Origin: Scilla litardierei
Taxonomy: Eukaryota; Streptophyta; Magnoliopsida; Asparagales; Asparagaceae
Direction: 5' to 3'
DNA length: 64,000 bases
NCBI GenBank assembly: GCA_030789695.1
Contig: CM061135.1
Location: 111,360,301-111,424,300 of the forward strand
Below, piece after piece: positions 1 to 12,695 of the stretch; the stretch's first letter is position 1, and each line of letters begins with the position of its first letter. Both the position numbers and the translations under genes were made by a program. The notes under the pieces were generated by a model. It had not been told where the DNA came from, made no database searches, and worked only from the letters and a program-made list of their open reading frames with translations.

Positions 1-11
1 TGGACACATCA
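1..11 (-). repeat. First 11 bp of the G1 3' LTR
   Basis: On the minus strand these bases read TGATGTGTCCA directly after the polypurine tract at positions 12-25. The matching boundary in G2 is at 43263/43264. The remainder of this LTR lies off the left edge. Confidence 0.6.
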
Positions 12-1625
12 AAATCCCCCAAGCTTACCTCTTACTCGTCATCGAGGAAGACGAATATGAAGCTTACCGGGGAGTAAAAAATATGAAAATGAAAAAGAAT
101 GCAAAGAGGAGGGGGTTGCTAGATTACTCTATCAAATCTCAATCCATTCACCACACTTCACGACTACTTTGAAAATAAATCCCATGCTATCAAGAGATTT
201 CATATCTTAAATGAATATAGTACTTGCGGGTTTAAGATCGAACAAACGAGGTCTCTCTAAAGTTTGTGCAATCAACCCATATCTACATCGTGCGTTTCAT
301 AGTATCAAATATGCATAACCTTGGCAATGCACTTTTCAATCAAAAGCGATAGCTGAAGCATGGAGAATTTACAACAAGCATAAAATGAATATTAGAATAG
401 AAGTCAAGACATGCACATACTCGCTTCAAATCATAGGAAATCCCCAGAACTAAATTATTTCGCTAAGTTTCTGTATTATCAAACTTTCCAGCTTGTGTAC
501 AACTCACTCTAATGTCATGCTCACTTATTTGGTCAAAATGTTTCGCCCTCCAAGCTTGATTTAGGGAGTCACATCCAAGAAGATTTTTGTGGATTTGGAA
601 TTTTGTTTTGGGTTTTCCAAGGATATATATAAGTGCTCCAAGTAATGAAATTGATATTTTTTGGAGCAAGCTTTTCTTTTGTATGGGATTTTTGGGAGTG
701 GATGCGGTAGAAATAGCTTTGGGGAGTAAATTCAAGTGACATGCATAGAATATAAGATATATGTGGAGAAGGAACACAAACAATTTAGTACTATAATACA
801 TTAACTAAACTCATATGTAAGCATGTGTATTCTTAATCATAACAACGAGTAGTGAAGTCAAGCAATAAGATTTCCAATCATATCAAGCATGCAACAAGAA
901 TGCGAATAAGAGAATAAAAGCGATGCTTCAGATATACTAATGATGAGTGGATCTTAGTGTATTTCCACTGAAAGCATACTAAACACTACTCTACATATTC
1001 AATTTCAATACACTTCATGCGTTTACTTAGAGAGGTCGTCAAAAGAAATATATTTGCAAGCACTTATGAAGATTATGATTATGAAATGACTTTAAGTATC
1101 ATGGCATGGAAAATAAGCAACGTGATGGCTGTGAAAGCAATATGAAATATCATCACAAAGAATTAATCTAGCAAAAGAAAGAGAAGAAAAATGGAGAAAA
1201 ATAAAAACAAGCCTGCATGCACACCAAAAGGAAAGGAAATAAGATAATAAAAAGAAAAAATGCTCTGGAAATGGATGGAAAAATAAGGTGAAAAAGATGC
1301 AAAGTGAAAGAAAAACAAATAAAAAGCGATAGCGCTCATCCCCTAAGCTAAACACAGCAGTGTCCTCACTGTTGAGAACACATGTGAAAGACGAAGAATG
1401 ATGCTGGGACGGGGTAGGTCGTAAATGAGAAATCCTAGAAAAAGGAAAAAATATACAAAAACTAATGAATGCAAATGCAAATGCAAGAACATGCATGCAA
1501 ATGTTGGTATGATATATATACAATAGATGAAATGAGTTCTCCCCCAAGCTATGCAATACTAGGCCCCGAGTGGACAGATGGGCACTAAAAAAGATGAGAG
1601 GGGAGAACAGGAGCAAAAAGACTAA
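12..1625 (-). other. G1 3' noncoding region with polypurine tracts
   Basis: About 1.6 kb between the post-pol ORF and the 3' LTR. No convincing coding sequence: the one long minus-strand frame (1092-1616) is a phenylalanine-rich reading of purine-rich DNA. The tail matches the G2 tail (43264-44895) in length and composition. AGCTTGGGGG occurs at the LTR junction (about 16-25) and, as AGCTTGGGGG again, near 1540-1549. Confidence 0.6.
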
Positions 1626-2738
1626 TCAGGCAGCGGTACCACCCTCTGGAGGTGGTGATGGGTCTCGCTGCTGTGGACCAGAAGTAGCATCAGATGGTGG
1701 TGCAGAAGGGTCGGTAGGTGGTGAAACAGGTGATGCTGGTGTCAAAGGAGCAGCTGGTGCACCCTGTGCTCGGAGGATAACTAAGATCTCAGTGATATCT
1801 TGCGGCACTGACTGGTGGTGGGTAGCGACCATTCGGGAGAAGGTGAGAAAGTCACGCCTCAGCCTAGCAGCCTCAGTCTCAACTGCTGTCAAGCGTGCAT
1901 CAGTGACACGAGAATTACTAGACTGACGTGCACCACTAGGCGCACCTCTCTCGATCAAGGCTCGTGCATGTGGTGCACGTGGTCGAAACGCAAAATCAGG
2001 AGATGGTGACCTATGATGGATCTCATCAGAAGATGAAGTAGGAATGGATGTAAGATCGGGTGTTGAGGTCTGGATAGGGTTATCAACAGGTAGAGACGTC
2101 GTGGTGATAAATGTGGTGATAGATACCACTACGCTCTCAGTGTAAATGTCAGTGGTGGGGATAGAAGTACTGCCAGAAGGAGGTGTAGACAGTGTAGGTG
2201 TAGACTCAGAAGTGGTAAGAGTGATCGGGGGTAGTCCACAGGTGTAGAGACAGTAGGGGTAGGGATAGTAGTGTCGACATGCTCAGTAGGGACAGAAATG
2301 CCCTCAAAGGTGGGAAGTGAATGTGATGATGCAGTGACCTCGGGGATGGAAGTGTGAATTACCCCAGAACTCTTGGCTGGAATGGTAGAGGGTGTAGAGG
2401 TGGTAGGAGCACTGATAGAAGTGTGGACAGAGGTGCTCTCTAATGGGATAGAAGTGGTAGGGACAATGGCTCTCTCTGGGTCCTCATCAAAATTGAGTCC
2501 CCAATCATCACCGCCCTCCTATGTGGCTGGTACTCTGGGCTCCAGCTCGTATATGGGTGGAATAGGGAGCACGCCATGAAGTAGCCAATCCATGTGGACG
2601 AGCTCAATATGTGTGAGGTCAGGGCACATGAGGACCATGTGCTACTCTCGATGATGTCCTAGAAGATAGACCCAATGGCACTCACCGTGGGGCCGGATGA
2701 TATGCATACATGCAAGCACGTCAAGCATCAGTGTGTTC
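1626..2738 (-). pseudogene. G1 post-pol ORF, C-terminal part (broken)
   Basis: The minus strand from 2738 reads as a protein segment ending in a Pro/Ser/Thr-rich tail (open 2129-1626). That tail contains a short charged, helix-like stretch, followed by proline-rich repeats. The beginning (about 2738-2640) resembles the segment of the G2 ORF around its LTPFGEDHAVYL residues. A stop codon follows soon after, and more interruptions lie between 2600 and 2130. The rest of the gene is on the far side of D1, at 12696. Function is unknown. It belongs to the family often annotated as Athila ORF-1, and its place after pol is that of the env-like gene of Athila/Calypso elements. Confidence 0.6.
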
Positions 2739-4596
2739 TGTTGGATGCAACGATCTAGGATTCTAGTTTGATGATGACAAACACATTTTGAAGTCTTCAA
2801 CATGTGTGCTGAGTGTGTTTCAGGAATGGCAAAGCGTAATTCATCAAAGAGATGACTAAGTCAACGCGATGGAGAAATTGCTAATCATATAGCAATTTGG
2901 GAGAGAGAGTGTGTAGTTTACAAAGCTAATTGGACTTGATCCAATATGAGATGAGATAAAGAGAATCACTATGATTTGTTCATATCAATTAAGGATTTGG
3001 TCAATCTAATATTCCTATCCAAATCCCAATTAGTATCCTAATTCAAATCTCTAATTAGCTTACTACTCATATCCCTTAGAGGATTTGATGCCATCCCAAA
3101 AGATCTCCCTCTCTCTATGCCGCAACAAGCTTTGCCAATCCCCTTCTTGTCGCACCCCTTTGCTAACGCTAACCCTAGCCTATATAAGCCAAGTTCCTAA
3201 GGGTTGCAAGAGTGGTCGGCCACATTATTTCTTCCCAAGGCAAAATTGTGCAAAGCTTCCATTGTTTAAACCCTAGCCGCAAAGACAAGCACCGCCTTCC
3301 CATAGCCATAATTCCCAATTCAAAAAACTCATTGCCTCCATCTTCCTCAAGCTTTGGAGAATCATCTATGGTCTTTGAGTAGAGGGAGATCAATCAAGTT
3401 GGGGGTTTGCCTTGAAGAACATCTCGCAAAAGCTTCGTTGGCGATTTCTGCAAGCCACGCACATCTGCTCTGACAACCGAAGCTAAGAGGCCATCGCCGA
3501 CCCATGCTGCATCTGCCAATTCTTGCTGACGACCTATTCAACACATCATCAAGCCGTGCTATCGCCAAGTCACCGACAATATTGCTGCTGTCGTGGGGTT
3601 GAAGAAGGAGTCCTTGCAAGCACTACTTTGCGTTACCGTGAAGATGAAGCCCACGTGAATCCAGTGCATATCTTACCGTCGTGACTTCGAGCTGCTCATT
3701 GCTATTCAGAATCTTCACGTCGACGTGGAGTGATCAGCCGGAGTCGAGGGTCGTACGTGAACCAACCCCCGTACTGCCGTGAAGAGCATCGTTGAAGCGC
3801 CTGCGACCGTCGAGGAGAAGTCGAAGCCCACCGTCGAAGTCCTTCCATCAAGTCGCCATCGAGCTATCGAAGTCGAAACCCAAGCAAACTCGAGTTAAAG
3901 CATGCTTACGAAAACCTAGCTGACGTGGATGCATGAAATTGAGAGGAGTGCGTAAAAATTAAAGGGAGCTGAAGATGTTGCTGTGCGCACTGACTGCATT
4001 TTATTTGCTTTGAACTGAAATTACTTTGTGCACAGGCCAGAGTGCTATTCGAGCCACAGATTGATATCCAGGAGTCAGATCGAGACACCATTTACGCCAG
4101 ACTGAAGCTGACGCAGTGCTGAACGACAGAGACGACACACCATCACAATATGAGCATTTCTGAACCCTTTACTTTACCATTATATTTGGGATTGTGTGTA
4201 GATCTCTGTAGGGAAAACTTTACCACTTTGGTGTTTTTTTGTGACTTGTTTAGTCTGGGACTAGATAAGAGGTTCTTGACAAGTAGGACTTGTCAAGATA
4301 GAGCATTTACTAGGTTGATACTGTTCTGCACTCGGGGAGTGTGGTACGTTCTAGGTGGGGGCAGGGAGCTCAGGACCATTGTAGTTGTACAAAAGGAACA
4401 TATTAATGCTAGTATTTGCTTGGGGGCTGGAGTAGGTCGTGGGATGATCGAACCAAGGTTTAACTGTGTGTATTCTGTGATTGCTTCATATTTACCCTGC
4501 TTGTGATTATTAACTGTGTGTGATTTCTCGTGGGTTGCGCGAGAATTTTTTGTAAGCATATTCACCCCACCTCTAGGCCTAGATCCAGATCCAACA
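2739..4596 (+). repeat. D1 5' LTR
   Basis: Starts TGTTGGATGCAACG and ends AGATCCAACA, two bases before the primer site. It contains a TATA box (3181-3188) and aligns along its length with 10847-12695. The 3' end, CACCCCACCTCTAGG, is shared in form with the D2 LTR ends, while the middles of the D1 and D2 LTRs differ. Confidence 0.9.
3181..3188 (+). promoter_or_regulatory. TATA box of D1 5' LTR
   Basis: TATATAAG in the context CCTATATAAGCC, with its counterpart near 11291 in the 3' LTR. It probably marks the U3/R promoter. The LTR is too decayed to assume activity. Confidence 0.55.
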
Positions 4597-4598
4597 AG

Positions 4599-4610
4599 TG
4601 GTATCAGACC
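4599..4610 (+). promoter_or_regulatory. D1 primer-binding site (initiator tRNA-Met type)
   Basis: TGGTATCAGACC begins two bases after the LTR end and differs at one base from the usual TGGTATCAGAGC complementary to the 3' end of plant initiator tRNA-Met. Confidence 0.85.
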
Positions 4611-4641
4611 CAGTTTATTAGGATCTAGCCTAGGATTGACC

Positions 4642-7600
4642 ATGAACCCCACTTATAGTGCTTTTTCTGAGGGCCAGTCCATATCTCGTCCCCTAGATTT
4701 AATGGTGTAGATTATGCATATTGGAAAAATAGAATGAGAATCTACATTATATCTGTTGATTATAAAGCTTGGCAAATTGTTGAAAAAGGATATAAGCCAC
4801 CTGTCACGCCCCGTTCCCTAGAATACCTGGCATTTAAATTTTTTCCAAGTATCCTGAAGAGTGAGGGTGGTGAGAGAGGAAAAGAGAGAGAGAGTAAGGG
4901 GAAATTGAATATGCAGGCCACTGCACACATGCTGGGATAGTACAAGTGCAGCTCCATTATAATATCACACAACTCATAAATGACATAGAACAACAACAAC
5001 ACATTTTATATAACAACTTTCATTTATATACATAACCCAGATACATCTTTCACATACATCAACACTCTCCACATCCCACAACAACCAAGTCACTCTACAA
5101 GCTACAGCTCACACCGAGTACTACCCCTGAAACCCAACTCCAACCATACTGACCCTGCTACCTGAAAAATAGGAGGAGCACGTCAATGCGTGCCCTAATA
5201 GGAACCAACTTGAATTTGGAACACTGTCCTAAGGTTATCAATTCACAAGGCTATAGGACATATAAACTAAGTAATATAACGGAAAGAAAATAGCCAAGTA
5301 AGAGGATCATACCCGCGGTCCAATGTCGAGCTACTGCAAGAAAAGGGTTAGCACGAATAACGATACAAATATTCATACAACCACGATCTAAAAAGGGAAT
5401 CACATGTGTTAGAAGTATAACACAGTGTCGCCAGTGAAGCAAGTAAGGGAAAAGGGAAGTGCTGCCAGCAGAAGGAGTAACATGCCAAATTATTATTTTA
5501 TTATTTTGTAATTGAATTAATTGGAACTTGGGTAAACTGTGAGATACTAGGACCTGGACTTCACCCCAAATTTGGGGTGAATATAGCACACGACGCAGTG
5601 AACACGTGCACTGTACGCCGGGCCTCTCAGCTCCCACGTCCCTGGCAGGAGTGAGGCTCTGCCATAGTAACACAACCTCCGTATGTCCCCTCCACTCCCG
5701 GTAAAGGCGAGTGGATATAAATATCACATATCACATAATCATTTCCCCTAACTTCTCAGTCACGACCTCATATCCACAATTTTCTAAAATCCCACATAAA
5801 CCCTGGTTTTGCTAACTCCCCCATTAGAGAGGACTGAGACATTCTAAATCATCAATTAAACATCATAAGTCATCTTATAAGAGCCATGATGGCATGGTTT
5901 TACATTGTCAATGTTTCTCATTCATATCGATATGGGTCATGCACCTAAGTGTCATGCCCTTCATCACAACCACATCACATATCAACATTGGTCATGCACC
6001 AAAGTGACATGCCCTCCATCATAACTCATTGATACATCACTTATGAAATCATGCCATACATGTCTCGCAACATCACAAATTCATAACATGGTTCATTGGA
6101 GTACATTTCTCAGGTTTCTCAATTTCTAATTCATTGATGCATTTTCACAAACACGTGATGTGCGTGTCATGCATGTCCATAAGCACATTAGAAAATCCAT
6201 TAAGAACACATACCAAGAATCTATCTTCCATGTAACAACAATAATCATGCACTATATAGAGTTAAATAGCAATAATGCACAATTTATAACACCACTTTAA
6301 TGTTTCAGCTATCAGGAATTTGCAGAAAGTGACAATACATGGCAAATAACATCAGTTCTTATTGAGAATTTGACAAAATTTCCAAAACGAAAGTTATAGA
6401 TATATTAGTTCTAGATTCACAAATAAAATTTCATGCAAAAATATCAAGTAGGTGATTTATGGTGAATTATTTGGTGGAGTCGATCAAATCTGTTTTTCAG
6501 ACAGATTTCAGGGTCTGTAAAGATTGCTGTTTTGGACATGTTTTAGCAAGAATTGAAAAATATAAGCACTGTGATGAAATTATAGATAAACTTGTTAAAT
6601 TTCCAACGAGATCAAGAACATAAATTTCCATTGTGTGTACAGGTATGTAGGTCAATTTCGCTGAACTGTGCCAAGACTGAAGATCAAACAGACATGTTGT
6701 AAAGATGGGATTTTTGATCCTAATTTCTAAATTGAACATATATCAAACTTTATATGATTTTGGGGTAGAACTTTAGGATATACAAGCATATATTTTTTTT
6801 GAAGCCTGATTCAAGCTACAGTAACCGTAATTACATCAATAACATACAACAGAATTTCTGGATTTCAAAGGATGGTTTTGCTTGGAATTTCAAGGGGGTT
6901 TTGCATGAAATTGAATTATGGCACATTAATTTGATTACTCCTAATCCATATTGAGTAAACATGATGTGTAAACATGATAGAAATAAACCCTAATTAAAAT
7001 TCCAAAACCAAGTTGGATTCATACCTCAAATCTTGATTCTTCTTCTCTCCTTCTCTTTCTCTTCCTTCCACCACCTTTCTCCTTGAAGCAACCAAGCTTT
7101 TCTTGATTTTTAGGGGTTAAATTAGGGTTTGGATTGAAGAAGAAGGAGATTAGGGAGCGGGTGTGGCCGGCCATGGCATGGGAAGGAGAGGGGAAAGGAG
7201 AAAATGAGAGAAAAAGAGAGAAATCTCTAGATTTCCCTTTCTTTTTCTTCTCTCTTCTTATTCCTTTCTTCTCTTCCAAGAAAGGAATATTCCAAGGGAA
7301 TATTCCATGAGGAAAATGACCAAAATACCCTCTTAACTTCCCACTAATTACAAGTGTGTCATTACTTTATGCACACACCACTTCAGTATGTATACACAGC
7401 ACCTTTGGTCCAAATGACCATTTTGCCCCTCGCCTTTCTAAAATTTTGTCGGGTTGCCATTGACCCCTAACCCCTTTCACACTTGCATAGATTCCATACA
7501 CATACCCATGCATGCCTACACATGCATACATGCACCACGCACACACGTCCAACAGATTCATGTTGTTTTGCACCCACGACGTCTTTCACACTTCTCCCGC

Positions 7601-9471
7601 ACTCAATCTCGCTTTCTCATCTCTTAGCCACACATTACGGCCCAATCCCCCTTGCACTACGTTACATACATCGATATATACTTTTATTTCATGCCTACGT
7701 ATGCACCATAGGTAGAAATACCACATATATATATTAGAATACACATATATTTCACAACAGGGCATGACACCACCTGTCATTAAAGTTGAAGATGTTGATA
7801 TGCTTAAACCTGATGATAAATAGGATGCCAATGATTGGAGACTTTATTCTATTAATGCTAAAGCAATGAATGTGCTTATTTGTTCCTTAGATAAATCTGA
7901 ATTCGATCGCATTTCACATTGTCTAACTGCGTAGCAAATATGGCATACATTGGAGGTGATGCATGAGGGAACGTCACTGGTGAAGGAGTCTAGACTTGCA
8001 CTTCTGAGCACGGAGTACGAGAGCTTTTGCATGCTACCATCAGAATCTATTTCAAAAATGTTTGCGAGGTTCACGAACATCATCTACAAGTCTAGCTCGA
8101 TCGGTAAGCCATATTCTAGTCTTGAACAGGTGAGGAAAATATTAAGAGCGTTGCCAAGCTCTTTTAGGCCCAAAGCCACCGCCATCCAAGAAGCAAAAGA
8201 TCTATCATAGATGAGGGTGGAGGACTTCATAGGTAACCTAATGTCCCACGAGCTTGAGTTGCTGAATATAAAGGAGAGAGAGAAAACTGAGGTGAAGGAG
8301 AAAGCTCCAAAACCACTAGCTCTTCAAGCTAGCAAGGATGACGACGATGATGAGGAGCATGCTCTTATGGCAAGAGGATTCAGCAGATACATCAAGACAA
8401 AGCAAGAAAGAGCTGAGATGGCACAAAGGTTTAATCGCTCCAATAAATATAATCCTGCTAGAAATACTTCTGAATAGAATACTACTAATGATAAAGTTGA
8501 ATGTTTTAAATGCAAGAGAAAGGGACATTATGCGAGGAATTGCCCACAAGAGACGGCTCAGGTTGCAAAAGAGAAAGGAAAAGCCGTAATGCTAACGTGG
8601 GACATGGATAGTGGAGATGAGCTCGAGGAGAATGAAGCACACTCCTCCCTCTGCTTAATGGCAAAGAATGATGAGGTAATATCTTATACAAAAGCAGAGC
8701 TCTTTAAGAAAATGCCAAAGGAAATTGATGAGCTAGATGATACTGTTGAATGCTATATAAATTCTTGTTTTGAATTGCAAAAAGAAAACTGTGATATGAT
8801 TGAAGAATCTAAAATCTTAAAAGAAGAACTTAAAGAATGCAAATCAACCATTGCCATGTTAAAAAGAGAAAAATCTAGCTCATCTGAAAAAGCCGCTTGT
8901 CTTTCTTGTCCTTCCTCATTGAATAATATTAACATGCTTAAGCAAGATTTAATTAAGCATGATCTGAAAAGGATTATATGATTAGAGAGCTTAATGATAA
9001 ATTGTACATGCTAAATAACGAGCTTAAAAGAAAAATGGTTGAATTTGAAAAGAAAAAAGAGGAAAACAAGAAAGCTTTTATAAGTAAATGTACTTTGCTT
9101 GTAAATGAGAATGCATTGTTGAAATCCAAAGACTCTAGTCTTGAATTCTCCATTAAGAAATTTTCCATAGGAAAATAATCTTTAGATATCATTCTTGGAA
9201 ATCAATTATATGGCAATAATAGACTGGACTTGGATTTGGTTTGAAAAATGTCGAAAAGCCTAAATTTAAGAAAATTCGCCATGTGCCTTCTATTGTTAAA
9301 AATATGCATGCAAAGTGCTTTACTTGTGATAGCGTTGGTCATACGTCCTATTATTGTAAGTTTAGAAACACAAACATAAAGTTCAAACAAGTGTGCGCTC
9401 CTAAAACTTTGATGACTAACACTAATGGACCTTGTTGGATTCCAAGGTCACACATGACACCTTTCATGTAG
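4642..9471 (+). pseudogene. D1 gag pseudogene, split by solo LTR X
   Basis: The start (4642) and first residues, through SAFSEGQSISRP, match the intact D2 gag, then a frameshift occurs near 4692. The gene is interrupted at 4801 by X and resumes at 7775 with VIKVEDVDMLKPDDK. Further stops (for example near 7822, 7933 and 8208) and frameshifts follow. Still visible are the gag core (7840-8300), an acidic Asp-rich run, a zinc knuckle CFKCKRKGHYARNC (about 8506-8547), a coiled-coil-like segment, and a second knuckle CFTCDSVGHTSYYC (about 9318-9359). It ends at the same IPRSH...FM stop as D2 gag, which argues that gag-only is the family's normal structure. It cannot make the full protein. Confidence 0.88.
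4802..7769 (-). mobile_element. X: complete solo LTR of a Ty3/gypsy (Del/Tekay-like) element
   Basis: The 2968-bp insert begins TGTCACGCCCCG and ends GGGCATGACA on the plus strand, is flanked by the 5-bp duplication CCACC (4797-4801 and 7770-7774), and splits D1 gag exactly. TG...CA ends with a 5-bp duplication and no coding capacity fit a solo LTR. Read on the minus strand it starts TGTCATGCCC and ends GGGGCGTGACA. The large LTR of element K ends the same way. X2 (56356-58513) is a diverged partial relative in the opposite orientation. Several ORFs of 60-160 codons in X look like chance frames in low-complexity sequence. Confidence 0.75.
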
Positions 9472-10833
9472 GTGAGATGGAGTTTTGGCGAGGAGCAATG
9501 AATTGAAAGTCTCATTTTTAGCTCCTTAGTCAAATGGCGACGCGAATGTATAATTATTTCCCCCTTTGCATTCATTGCAAACCTTTATAGGTTTTTGTGT
9601 GTGCTTGATTTATTTCTTGTTTGTGTGCTTGTTTGTTTGCATCTTAGTTTGTCTTTGTTCATTATAAAAGAAAAATAAAAAAATGAGAAAAAACAAAAGA
9701 AAAAATTGTGCTTAATGAATACCTCTTTCTGAATAATTATAAGTCGTATTATTGTATGACCATTCATATCCTTGTAGAAATCATTGTATTATTTTTGTAG
9801 CTACATGTGCATGTTAGACTTTATTTAGTAGCCATGACTTGTTTCATGAAATGAATGATTCGATTTATACACCTACATGCTCACTTCCACGAATATTAAA
9901 CTTATTGTACATTTGGAGATTCCTTCAATGAATATTGGAAAGTGAATATAGGTCGATAATAACTGAATAATCTAAGGGATATGATGTGTATTGCCATGAA
10001 AAAAAATTGAGCACAAAAAGAAATGAAAAAATACATGAATATAGCTCCGTATGAAAATGGATACAATTCATGGCAAGTACACTACCCCCGAGTATCCAAC
10101 ATATGCCTTATGGGTAATCTTTATCATTGGTGTATTTTACTCCTCAAGCAATGCCATCCCACATCTATGAGTCCTTTTAGGCTATGTTTTTGGGGTTAGG
10201 TACCTTGAACTCATTTTTAATGAGGTGGGAAAAATCAATCCTAGGTGATATTCATGTTAATTAGAAAATTTGGATTGGTTTTGGATAATCTTCATGATTG
10301 AATCTCCCTTTGTACTTCAATGTTTTAATTATCACACTTACACAAAGGTGTTGAAGTCTTATTTATAATTTTCATTAAACTTGAAGTGCCTACTCTATGG
10401 AAAATGACATACAAGTGATAGATATAATTTATACTACTTTATTTTGCATGTGATATTTGATTGACTTCATTAATATGCTTTTGATGATAATAAAGGGGAG
10501 AAAAGTTGGAAAGATTTGTGTGCACTATTGGTATTGTGTATTGTGTATTATGTGCACGACTATTCGGTATTCGGTATTTTATGCTCGTGGAAATAATTCG
10601 GTATTTTGTCCTTGTGGAAATACATGTTTATTGGTTCAAGGGGGAGGATTAAAATACGAGAATACATGTTCAAGGGGGAGCATCAAAATAAGGGGAGCAT
10701 GCTTGCATGGTTGCATATCATTGTTGCATGCTTGGATGTTGCACTTAATTGTTATATATTGTTACATACACACTCCATCACACTTCACACACACATACTT
10801 GCATTGCAAATCTTGTATTGGTTTCGCATCATC
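9472..10833 (+). other. D1 3' untranslated region
   Basis: No coding sequence. The first bases after the gag stop (TGAGATGGAGTTTTGGCG) match the bases following the D2 gag stop. Pol therefore appears absent from this family rather than deleted separately in each copy. Repeated AAGGGGGAG tracts occur near 10637-10700, ahead of the true polypurine tract. Confidence 0.7.
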
Positions 10834-10846
10834 AAAAGGGGGAGAT
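10834..10846 (+). promoter_or_regulatory. D1 polypurine tract
   Basis: AAAAGGGGGAGAT lies directly before the 3' LTR start TGTTGG. It is the expected plus-strand priming site and matches the D2 tract (CCAAAAGGGGGAGAT on the minus strand). Confidence 0.85.
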
Positions 10847-12695
10847 TGTTGGATGTAACGATCTAGGATTCTAGTTTGATGATGACAAACACATTTGAAG
10901 TCTTTAACGTGTGTGCTGGGTCTGTTTCAGGAATGGAAAAGCGTAATTCGTCAAAGAGATGACTAAGTCAATGCGATAGAGAAATTGCTAATCATATAGC
11001 AATTTGGGAGAGAGAGAAAGTGTTGTTTACAAAGCTAAATGGACTTGGTCCAATATGGGATGAGATGGAGAGAATCACTATGTATTTGTTCATATCAATT
11101 AGAGATTTGGTCAATCTAATATTCTTATCCAAATCCCAATTAATATCCCAATTCAAATATCTAATTAGCTTACTACTCATATCCCTTAGAGGATTTGATG
11201 CCATTCTAAAAGATCTCCCTCTCTCTATGACGTAACAAGCTTTGCCAATCCCCTTCTTGCCACACCCCTTTGCTAACCCTAACTAGAGCCTATATAAGCC
11301 AAGTTCCTAAGGGTTGCAAGAGTGGTCGACCACATTATTTCTTCCCAAGGCAAAATTGCGCAAAGCTTCCATTGTTTAAACCCTATCTGCAAAGACAAGC
11401 ACCTCCTTCCCATAGCCATAATTCCCAAGTCCAAAAACTCATTGCCGCCATCTTCCTCAAGCTTTGGAGAATCATCTATGGGTTTTGAGTAGAGGGAGAT
11501 CAATCAAATTGAGGGTTTGCCTTGAAGAACATCTCGCAAAAGCTTCGTTGACGATCTTTTGTAAGCCACACACATCTGCTCTGACAACCGAAGCCAAGAG
11601 GCCATCGTCGACCCACGCTACTTTTGCCAATTCTTGCTGATGACCTATTCAACACCATCCTCAAGCTGTGCCATCACCAAGTCACCAACAATGTTGTTGC
11701 TGCCGCGGGGTTGAAGGAGTCCTTACAAGCATTACTTCGCGTTATCGTGAAGACGAAGCCCACATGAATCCACTGCATATCCTGTCGCCATGACTTCGAG
11801 CTGCTCATTGCTGTTCAGAATCTTCTCGCCAACATGGAGTGATCAGCCAGAGTCGAGGGTCATACATGAACCAACCCTCGTACTACCGTGATGAGTCGCC
11901 GTTGAAGCGCCCACCGCCGTCGAGGAGAAGTCAAGCCCACTGTTGTCAAGTCACCGTCGAGATATTGAAGTTGAAACCCAGGCGAACTCGAGTTAAAGCA
12001 TGCGAACAAAAACCTAGGTGATGTGGATGCATGAAATTGAGAGGCGTGCATAAAAATTAAAGGGAGCTGAAGGAGTTGCTGTGTGCACAGACTGCATTTT
12101 ATTAGCTTTGATCTGAAATTACTTTTTGCACAGACCAGAGTGCTATTCGAGCCACAAATTGATATCCAGGAGTCAGATCGAGACACCGTTTGTACCAGAC
12201 TGAAGCTGACGCCGTGTTGAACGACAGAGACGACACACCATCACAATCTGAGCATTTCTGAACCCTTTACTTTATCATTATATTTGTGATTGTGTGTAGA
12301 TCTCTGTTGGGGAAACTTTACCAATTTGGTGTTCTTTTGTGACGTGTTTAGTCTGGGACTAGACAAGAGGCTCTTGACAAGTGGGACTTGTCAAGATAGA
12401 GCATTTATTAAGTTGATATTGTTCTGCACTCGGAGAGTATGGTACATTCTAGGTGGGGGACAGGGAGCTCATGACCCATTGTTGTCGTACAAAAGGAACA
12501 TATTAATGCTAGTATTTGCTTGGGGGCTGGAGTAGGTCGTGGGACGACTAAACCCGGGTATATCTGTTCGTATTCTGTAATTGCTTCATATTTACCCTGC
12601 TTGTGATTATTAACTACGTGTGATTTCTCGTGGGTTGTGCGAGAATTTTTTATAAGCCTATTCACCCCCCTCTAGGCTTAGATACAGATCCAACA
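10847..12695 (+). repeat. D1 3' LTR
   Basis: Starts TGTTGGATGTAACG and ends GATCCAACA. The G1 ORF resumes at 12696. The last 370 bp (12326-12695) are the start of the tandem duplication and occur again at 16024-16393. Confidence 0.9.

Larger units (their letters stand above)
2739..12695 (+). mobile_element. D1: copia-type gag-only LTR retrotransposon
   Basis: Two LTRs (2739-4596 and 10847-12695) start TGTTGGATG and end GATCCAACA. A primer site matching initiator tRNA-Met follows the first and a polypurine tract precedes the second. The interior, leaving out the nested solo LTR X, is about 3.3 kb and holds only a decayed gag. There is no protease, integrase or RT. By eye the two LTRs differ at roughly one base in ten over their first 240 bp, so the insertion is old. 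Flanks are tgttc and tggtg, so a clean 5-bp duplication is not visible. D1 splits the G1 post-pol ORF. Confidence 0.88.

Noticed and set aside
1092..1616. 174-codon hydrophobic minus-strand frame that might suggest a membrane protein
   Set aside because: It is the complement of A/G-rich noncoding sequence. The matching G2 region has similar but non-homologous Phe-rich frames.
4802..7769. X as a Mutator-like DNA transposon, since CCACCTGTC appears on both sides like a 9-bp duplication
   Set aside because: The element itself begins with TGTCA, which prolongs the apparent repeat. With TG...CA ends the real duplication is CCACC (5 bp), and only about 14 bp of the ends are inverted. A solo LTR fits better.
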